From Phycisphaerae bacterium (GTDB lineage: Bacteria > Planctomycetota > Phycisphaerae > UBA1845 > Fen-1342), in NCBI GenBank assembly GCA_017999985.1, contig JAGNKU010000001.1, positions 301,276 through 365,275 of the forward strand: 64,000 nucleotides of DNA, read 5' to 3'. Position numbers and translations under genes: made by a program. Below the pieces are notes generated by a model that worked only from the letters and a program-made list of their open reading frames with translations, was not told the DNA's origin and did no database searches. How positions within the stretch are numbered: the stretch's first letter is position 1; each line of letters opens with the position of its first letter. Shown here piece by piece: positions 58,883 through 64,000 of the stretch.

Positions 58883-58983
58883 TCGGACGCCACAAGCGCG
58901 GCGAATGTCGTTGGAGTCGGCCACGGGCGAGGGTTGGCGCAAAAGGGGTTGACCGCTGCCGAGAGGCGCAGCTGTGTATCGCG

Positions 58984-59367
58984 CTATGTTGAAGCTCCGC
59001 GCCGCGCCGCATTCTCCGCCAGGCGTGCCTCGACCAGCTTCCGCACCAGGGCGGCCGGGAGCGGCTTGTCCGGCGGAAAGCGGATCGTGCATTTGCCGAC
59101 GTCGTAGTCCCGCAGCTCGTCCCTGAAACGATCCAGCGTGGTCGCGCTCACCAGATAGAACGCGCAGTGGCGGTCGGTCGCCCCCATCGCCACCAGCATG
59201 CCGTTCCGCCGGAACGCCGCGAGCTGGTAGCTGATGCACTCCTCCGCCCGTGGCGCCGCAGCCCGGATCGTCCTGCGCAGCTTCGTCAGCGCGGCACGCT
59301 GCTCCGGCCCCAACGCGGCGAGGTACTCGTCAATGGTCTTGGCTCGGGTCTTCGCTTGGGCGGCCAT
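58984..59367 (-). CDS. DUF1801 protein
   Basis: This 127-residue protein has TIDEYLAALGPEQRAALTKL, ECISYQLAAFRRNGMLVAMG and YDVGKCTIRFPPDKPLP, the DUF1801 pattern of small YdhG-type proteins. The ATG at 59367 has AGGAG eight bases upstream. It is distinct from the other DUF1801 protein at 55284 in length and sequence. Function is unknown. Confidence 0.85.
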   Translation of the reverse strand: MAAQAKTRAKTIDEYLAALGPEQRAALTKLRRTIRAAAPRAEECISYQLAAFRRNGMLVAMGATDRHCAFYLVSATTLDRFRDELRDYDVGKCTIRFPPDKPLPAALVRKLVEARLAENAARRGAST

Positions 59368-59685
59368 GGCTTGAACTCCTGCGTATGCAGGCGGCTGTGC
59401 GCTGGCATCGCCGCCAACGGCCCGTCCAAGCGATCGTAGCCCGCCGCCGGGCCGGGTTCCACTCCGGATGTCACCGGCGTGGCGCGGGGCATCCTGACTT
59501 CTTACTTCTGACTTCACCACCGTGATTCCGGCCATCGGTCGCCCGCCTGCACTGCGGCCGTTTCCGCCTGCGGGCGGTTGTGGTATCCTATTCGCTCGGG
59601 CGGGCACGCGCTGGGCTGGTCGCACGGTCGCGATCGGACGCCCGCCGCGGCGGCCCCGACCCGCGGAACCTGGGAAAACACAGAC
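59368..59685. other. intergenic region before gcvT, with a short tandem repeat
   Basis: No gene is supported. A 3 x 7-bp repeat, CTGACTT, CTTACTT, CTGACTT, lies at 59494-59514. A weak promoter-like pair (TTTCCG at 59561, TATCCT at 59584, spacer 17) could serve gcvT. No glycine riboswitch is recognisable. Confidence 0.4.
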
Positions 59686-60774
59686 ATGCTGCAAACGCCG
59701 CTCAACACTTATCACCGCGACTGTCACGCCCGCCTCGTGGATTTCGCCGGCTGGGAAATGCCCGTCATCTACACGAGCATCATCGAAGAGCACAACTACT
59801 GCCGCCAGCACTGCGCCCTGTTCGACGTCTCGCACATGGGCCGCGTCGAGTTCCGCGGGCCCGACGCCGAGAAGCTCCTGGAGCGGCTCAACACGCGCAA
59901 CATCGCCGCCGCGACCCCCGGCATGTGCCGTTACAGCCACATGTGCAAAGACGACGGTGGCATTCTGGACGACGTGATCGTCTCGAAGTTCGAGGACCAC
60001 TTCCTCGTCGTCTGCAACGCGTCCAACCGCGAGAAGCTGCTCGGCTGGTGGGAGCGGCAGCGGCAGGGCTTCAACGTCGAGATCGTCGACCGCACGTTCG
60101 AGACCGCGATGGTCGCGCTGCAGGGCCCCGAAGCGCTGGAGACGATGGGCCAGCTCCTGCCGTTCCCGCTCGATGACCTGAAGCGCTACCGCTTCAAGAC
60201 CGGCAACGTCATGGGCGTGGAGTACTTCGTCGCCCGCAGCGGCTACACCGGCGAGGACGGCGTCGAGATCATCATCCCCGGCAACCTGGCCCTGATGGCG
60301 GTGCGCATGCTGATCGAGCGCGCGGAGCAGCTCGGCCGGCCGATCAAGCCCGCCGGCCTGGGCGCCCGCGACACGCTGCGGCTCGAAGCCGGCATGCCGC
60401 TCTACGGCCACGAGCTGACCGAGGACTGGGACTCGCTCACCGCCGGCCAGGAATGGGCCGTGGACCTGACCAAGGACTTCATCGGCGCCACCGTGCTGAA
60501 GCGCATCAAGGCCGAAGGCCCGCGCCGCAAGATCACCGGCTTCGAGCTCGACGGCAAGCGCATCGCCCGCCAGGGCGCGCCAATCCTCCAGGCCGGCCAG
60601 GAAGTTGGCGTCGTCACCAGCGGCACGCAAAGCCCGACGCTGGACAAGAACATCGCCATGGGCCTGCTGCGGGCCGACCTGGCGGTACCCGGCACGCGGC
60701 TGGAGATCGACATCCGCGGCAACCGCAGCCCGGCCAAGGTGACCCCGCTCCCGTTCTACAAGCTGAAGAAGTAG
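59686..60774 (+). CDS. gcvT: aminomethyltransferase (glycine cleavage T protein)
   Basis: GcvT transfers the methylene of the glycine-derived aminomethyl group to tetrahydrofolate. The 362 residues match the family: VDFAGWEMPVIYTS and LFDVSHMGRVEFRGPDAEKL at the N terminus, the RSGYTGEDGVEIIIP and ARDTLRLEAGMPLYGHEL motifs in the centre, and TSGTQSPTLDKNIAMGLL at the C terminus. No gcvH or gcvP is adjacent, so the remaining subunits must be elsewhere. The ATG follows a GGGA run; a weak promoter lies upstream. Confidence 0.93.
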   Translation: MLQTPLNTYHRDCHARLVDFAGWEMPVIYTSIIEEHNYCRQHCALFDVSHMGRVEFRGPDAEKLLERLNTRNIAAATPGMCRYSHMCKDDGGILDDVIVSKFEDHFLVVCNASNREKLLGWWERQRQGFNVEIVDRTFETAMVALQGPEALETMGQLLPFPLDDLKRYRFKTGNVMGVEYFVARSGYTGEDGVEIIIPGNLALMAVRMLIERAEQLGRPIKPAGLGARDTLRLEAGMPLYGHELTEDWDSLTAGQEWAVDLTKDFIGATVLKRIKAEGPRRKITGFELDGKRIARQGAPILQAGQEVGVVTSGTQSPTLDKNIAMGLLRADLAVPGTRLEIDIRGNRSPAKVTPLPFYKLKK

Positions 60775-61109
60775 CGCCCGCCCCGCAATACGGTACGCGT
60801 GTTTCCAGTAGGACAGGCCGCCGTGCTTGCCTGCGGGCTTCGCGCTTGCCGCACGGGCACGGACGCCCGCCCCATTCTTCGAGAAGCCTGGCGCAGCTCT
60901 TGCGCCGCCATTCTGCGCCGCCCATTACGCGGACGGCGCGAGCCGCTCGGCCCCCGCGCGCCGCTTCAGACCCCGCGCGCCCGGTTCCGATAGAACTCGC
61001 ACGAAGACCCCTGCGCGGACGATCCGGACGCGGGAAAGCGGGCGCGCGGCTCTCCGGCCGCCGCTCACGCTCCACCCGCCGATCGCCCGCGGTATGTGAG
61101 GTAGGGCGC
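60775..61109. other. intergenic region between gcvT and pseB
   Basis: No gene, repeat or clear promoter is seen. Overlapping frames are GC-driven, without ribosome sites. The leader just before pseB contains GAGG. Confidence 0.4.
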
Positions 61110-62108
61110 GTGTTCGACTGGCACACCGCAACCGTCCTGGTCACCGGCGGCACCGGCTCGTTCGGCCAGAAATTCGTCGAGATCATGCTCGCCGAGTACC
61201 ATCCGCGCAAGCTGATCGTCTACAGCCGCGACGAGTGGAAACAGCATGTCATGCGCACCAGCGGCTTCGACGACCCGAGCATGCGCTACTTCCTCGGCGA
61301 CGTGCGCGACCGCGACCGGCTGCGCCGGGCGATGCAGGACGTCGATGTCGTCGTGCACGCCGCGGCGTTGAAGCAGGTGCCCGCCTGCGAATACAACCCG
61401 ATCGAGGCGGTCGCGACGAACATCAACGGCTCGGCCAACGTGATCGAGGCGGCCCTCGACAACCACGTCCAGCGCGTGATCGCACTCTCGACCGACAAGG
61501 CCACCGCCCCGCTCAACATCTACGGCGCCACGAAGCTGGTTGCCGAGAAGCTGTTCGTCCACGCGAACCACTACAACCGCGCGCCCGCCACGCGCTTTTC
61601 GTGCGTGCGCTACGGCAACGTGGTCGGCAGTCGCGGCAGCGTCGTCCCGCTCTTCGCCGAGCAGCGCGTCAACGGCCGCATCAGCGTCACCGACCCACGC
61701 ATGACCCGCTTCTGGATGACACTCGATCAGGGCGTCCGTTTCGTCGTCTCGTGCCTCGAATGCATGGTCGGCGGCGAGGTCTTCATCCCCAAGCTGCCCA
61801 GCATGAAAGTCGTCGACCTGGCCCAGGCCGTCGCCCCCGAGGCCGAGATCGAGTGCATCGGCATCCGCCCCGGCGAAAAGCTGCACGAGTCGCTCGTCTC
61901 CGAGGATGAGGCGCGCGTCACCCGCGACGTCGGCGACCGCTACGTGATCCTCCCGTCCGATCAACCCTGGCTCGCGCGTCCCTGGCAACAGCAGGGCCGC
62001 GCACTGCCCGACGGCTTCGCTTATTGCAGCGGCACGAACCAGCGCTGGCTGACGTCGGCGGAAATCCTGGAGATGATCGATGGCGTCGCCGAACCTTGCC
62101 CCGCCTGA
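61110..62108 (+). CDS. pseB: UDP-N-acetylglucosamine 4,6-dehydratase (PseB type)
   Basis: PseB converts UDP-GlcNAc to the 4-keto-6-deoxy-L-arabino sugar, the first step of pseudaminic acid synthesis. The 332-residue extended SDR has the cofactor loop TGGTGSFG (12-19), D129-K130 in LSTDKA, and the YxxxK pair Y138/K142. This is the catalytic triad spacing of inverting dehydratases. Start GTG at 61110, with GAGG eight bases upstream. It overlaps pseC by 29 bases, and pseC, a methyltransferase and another gene follow. Confidence 0.88.
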   Translation: MFDWHTATVLVTGGTGSFGQKFVEIMLAEYHPRKLIVYSRDEWKQHVMRTSGFDDPSMRYFLGDVRDRDRLRRAMQDVDVVVHAAALKQVPACEYNPIEAVATNINGSANVIEAALDNHVQRVIALSTDKATAPLNIYGATKLVAEKLFVHANHYNRAPATRFSCVRYGNVVGSRGSVVPLFAEQRVNGRISVTDPRMTRFWMTLDQGVRFVVSCLECMVGGEVFIPKLPSMKVVDLAQAVAPEAEIECIGIRPGEKLHESLVSEDEARVTRDVGDRYVILPSDQPWLARPWQQQGRALPDGFAYCSGTNQRWLTSAEILEMIDGVAEPCPA

Positions 62109-63276
62109 GCGCCGCGCCGCCCGCCGCACGCTGCTGCCCTACGGCCGGCAGCACATCGACGACGACGACATCGCCGCCGTCGCCGCCGCGCTGCGCGACC
62201 CGCTGATTACCACCGGGCCGCGCGTCGCCGCGTTCGAGCGAGCCATCGCCGAGCGCGTCGGGGCCGCGCACGCCGTCGCGGTCAGCAGCGGCACCGCCGC
62301 TTTGCACGCCGCGATGTACGCGCTCGGAATCGGGCCGGGCGACGAGGTGATCGTCCCCACGCTGACCTTCGCCGCGACCGCCAACGCCGTCGTCTTCCAG
62401 GGCGGCACGCCGGTGTTCGCGGACGTGGACCCCGACACGCTGCTGCTCGGCCCGGACCAGGCCGCCGAGCGGCTGACCACGCGCACGCGGGCAATTGTGG
62501 CCGTCGATTATGCCGGCCAGCCGTGCGACTACGAAGGGCTGCGTGCGCTGGCGCAGCGCTGCCGTCTGCCATTGGTCGCCGACGCGTGCCACGCCCTGGG
62601 CGGCTTGTATCGCGGCCGGCCCGTCGGCAGCCTGGGCGATCTCACGACCTTCAGCTTCCATCCGGTCAAGCACATCACGACCGGCGAAGGCGGCTTGATC
62701 ACGACGGACGACGCGGACCTCGCTGGCCGCATGCGCCGCTTTCGCAATCACGGCATCACGACCGACCATCACGACCGCAGTGCGCAGGGCGACTGGTTCT
62801 ACGAGATGGTCGATCTGGGTTACAACTACCGGATCACCGACATCCAGTGCGCGCTCGGGCTGCAACAACTGACGCACCTGGATGCCTGGATCGCCCGCCG
62901 CCAGGCCATCGCACAGCAATACGCTGACGCGTTCGCCGACTCGGACGCCGTGCGGCCGCTGACCGTGCGGCCCGACGTGTCGCACGCGTATCACCTGTAC
63001 GTCGTCCGGCTGGACCCGCACGCCTGCCCGGTGCCGCGCGCCGCTGCCTTCAAGGCGCTGCGGGCCGCGGGCATCGGCGTCAACGTTCATTACATCCCAG
63101 TCCATCTACATCCGTTTTACCGGGAGCGTTTCGGCTGGCGCCCCGGCACCTGCCCGGTCGCCGAGGCCGCGTACGAGCAACTGCTGAGCCTGCCGATCTT
63201 CCCGGCCATGAGTGACGCGGACGTCGCCGACGTGATTGCGGCCTTCCGCGCGGTGGTGAGTGGCGATGCCAGTTGA
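62080..63276 (+). CDS. pseC: UDP-4-amino-sugar transaminase (PseC type)
   Basis: PseC transfers an amino group to the PseB product, giving the 4-amino intermediate. The 398 residues are a DegT/DnrJ/EryC1 aminotransferase, with the PLP lysine in FSFHPVKHITTGEGG (K197), AVSSGTAALHAAM and DYAGQPCDYEGL. The ATG at 62080 has GGAG seven bases upstream. Strong linkage to pseB supports the pseudaminic pathway; a related 4-amino sugar route cannot be excluded from sequence alone. Confidence 0.88.
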   Translation: MASPNLAPPERRAARRTLLPYGRQHIDDDDIAAVAAALRDPLITTGPRVAAFERAIAERVGAAHAVAVSSGTAALHAAMYALGIGPGDEVIVPTLTFAATANAVVFQGGTPVFADVDPDTLLLGPDQAAERLTTRTRAIVAVDYAGQPCDYEGLRALAQRCRLPLVADACHALGGLYRGRPVGSLGDLTTFSFHPVKHITTGEGGLITTDDADLAGRMRRFRNHGITTDHHDRSAQGDWFYEMVDLGYNYRITDIQCALGLQQLTHLDAWIARRQAIAQQYADAFADSDAVRPLTVRPDVSHAYHLYVVRLDPHACPVPRAAAFKALRAAGIGVNVHYIPVHLHPFYRERFGWRPGTCPVAEAAYEQLLSLPIFPAMSDADVADVIAAFRAVVSGDAS

Positions 63277-63949
63277 CCAGGTCGCGATCTTCGCCCAGAC
63301 CGAGGGGGATCGCTGGTTCGAACGCAACCGCGCGAGCCTGACGCGCTGCGACGTCGCGCACGATTTCCCGCTCCGGCTCATCGAGCTGTACAACCTGCAG
63401 CCGCGCTCCGTGCTCGAAATAGGTGCGAGCAACGGCTTCCGCGTGGCGGCCCTGGCGGCGCGCGGCGTGCGGGACGCCGTCGCGGTCGAAGCCTCTGCCG
63501 CCGCGATTCGGGATGGCGAGGCCCGCTTCCCCGACGTGCAGTTCATCCGTGCGACGGCGGATGCGATCCCACTGCACCGCACGTTCGAGCTGGTGATCGT
63601 CAACTTCGTGCTGCACTGGGTGGATCGCACGCGGCTGCTCACATCGGTGGGCGAGATCGACCGGCTGGTCGCCGACGGCGGCTACCTGCTGCTCGGGGAT
63701 TTCCATCCCGCCCGGCCAACGCGCGTGCCGTATCACCATCTGCCAGACCAGGCGGTGTACACGTACAAGCAGGCCTACGGGATTGTGTTTCGGGCGTCGG
63801 GGTTGTACCAGCCGGTCGCGATGCTGAGTGGCGACCACGCCGATCATGACCTGCGGGCGGATGTCCCCGAGGATGACCGCGTCGCGACCTGGCTGCTGCG
63901 GAAGTCGCTGCAGGGCAACTACGCGGAACGGCGGCGGGAGCAGCCATGA
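63266..63949 (+). CDS. class I SAM-dependent methyltransferase
   Basis: This 227-residue Rossmann-fold methyltransferase has the SAM-binding motif I SVLEIGASNGFRVAALAARG, acidic motif II AVEASAAAIR, and the NFVLHWVDR segment. Its position within the pse operon suggests methylation of a sugar or of a glycosylated surface component. The ATG at 63266 overlaps the pseC stop by 11 bases; a GTG two codons earlier is possible. It overlaps the next gene by ATGA. Confidence 0.8.
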   Translation: MPVDQVAIFAQTEGDRWFERNRASLTRCDVAHDFPLRLIELYNLQPRSVLEIGASNGFRVAALAARGVRDAVAVEASAAAIRDGEARFPDVQFIRATADAIPLHRTFELVIVNFVLHWVDRTRLLTSVGEIDRLVADGGYLLLGDFHPARPTRVPYHHLPDQAVYTYKQAYGIVFRASGLYQPVAMLSGDHADHDLRADVPEDDRVATWLLRKSLQGNYAERRREQP

Positions 63950-64000
63950 GCAAGGCGTGCGAAGCACGGCTGGATGCGAAACCCTCCGCCTGCCCCCGTC
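63946..64000 (+). CDS. partial gene in the pse operon
   Basis: The first 18 codons (MSKACEARLDAKPSACPR) are visible before the window ends. GGGAG is five bases upstream, and the ATG overlaps the methyltransferase stop. Too little is present to name it. Operon position makes a pseudaminic acid or surface glycan gene likely. Confidence 0.6.
   Translation, partial: MSKACEARLDAKPSACPR

Noticed and set aside
58984-60630. 548-codon minus-strand ORF
   Set aside because: Only codons after ATG 59367 belong to the DUF1801 gene. The rest is antisense to gcvT.
63312-63330. tRNA-like GGTTCGAAC
   Set aside because: It is within the SAM methyltransferase coding sequence; no acceptor stem or anticodon arm can be drawn around it.

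Overview
The window looks like chromosome from a high-GC Gram-negative bacterium of the Planctomycetota, probably Phycisphaerae or a relative. This is inferred from sequence features, not from a database search. Two secreted proteins end in the dockerin-like tail typical of that phylum. Small membrane proteins begin with a CxxCGYxLxG...CPECG zinc ribbon. A lipopolysaccharide (LPS) core gene set is present, and short repeats sit both between and inside housekeeping genes. Nearly all genes start from GGAG-type ribosome sites, many pairs overlap by ATGA or GTGA, and GTG or TTG starts are frequent.

Layout. 1-540 holds an IS5-type transposase remnant and a triplicated IS-end-like repeat. 540-4300 holds two convergent dockerin proteins separated by a strong terminator, then a PilZ protein. 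4629-6583 is a minus-strand operon (SPOR-like membrane protein, TPR protein, dapB). 6795-14011 carries a fucose-isomerase-like protein, argS, a zinc-ribbon protein, a GNAT acetyltransferase, murD and mutY. 14021-19577 carries a redoxin/TPR protein, a SelW-like selenoprotein that conventional ORF calling splits at its UGA, a zinc-ribbon membrane protein, an alcohol dehydrogenase, a PEBP-family protein and thiD. 19845-30625 holds membrane proteins and transporters, a truncated L,D-transpeptidase, an alpha/beta hydrolase, and an ECF sigma/DUF4349 pair. 30631-38906 holds a Na+/solute symporter, icd, rpoN behind a sigma-54-type promoter, a polytopic membrane protein and an MFS-PlsC fusion. 39059-44291 is an LPS-core-type operon (TlyA-like methyltransferase, heptosyltransferase, two Kdo/WaaP-type kinases, GT4). 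44295-48257 is a minus-strand rnpA/glycosyltransferase operon. 48693-51084 is a LolCDE-type ABC pair.

51091-59367 is an accessory and decay zone. It contains an AAA/DUF4143 ATPase between two copies of a 34-bp promoter-like repeat, a convergent hicB/hicA pair with hicA frameshifted, lysS with two repeat-derived insertions, a dockerin scrap, a zinc protein bracketed by a 50-bp direct repeat, and an ArsR pseudogene. 59686-64000 holds gcvT and the start of a pseudaminic-acid-type operon (pseB, pseC, a methyltransferase and one partial gene).

Functionally the window combines core metabolism and translation (dapB, murD, argS, lysS, rnpA, icd, gcvT, thiD, mutY) with envelope and surface biogenesis (LPS core, glycolipid and glycan transferases, lipoprotein sorting, pseudaminic acid, PlsC, PilZ). 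The strongest hidden signals are the selenoprotein with its SECIS hairpin, the sigma-54-type site before rpoN, two genes bracketed by direct repeats copied from a neighbour's 5' end, and repeated insertion of 4 x 8-bp tandem repeats into essential genes.
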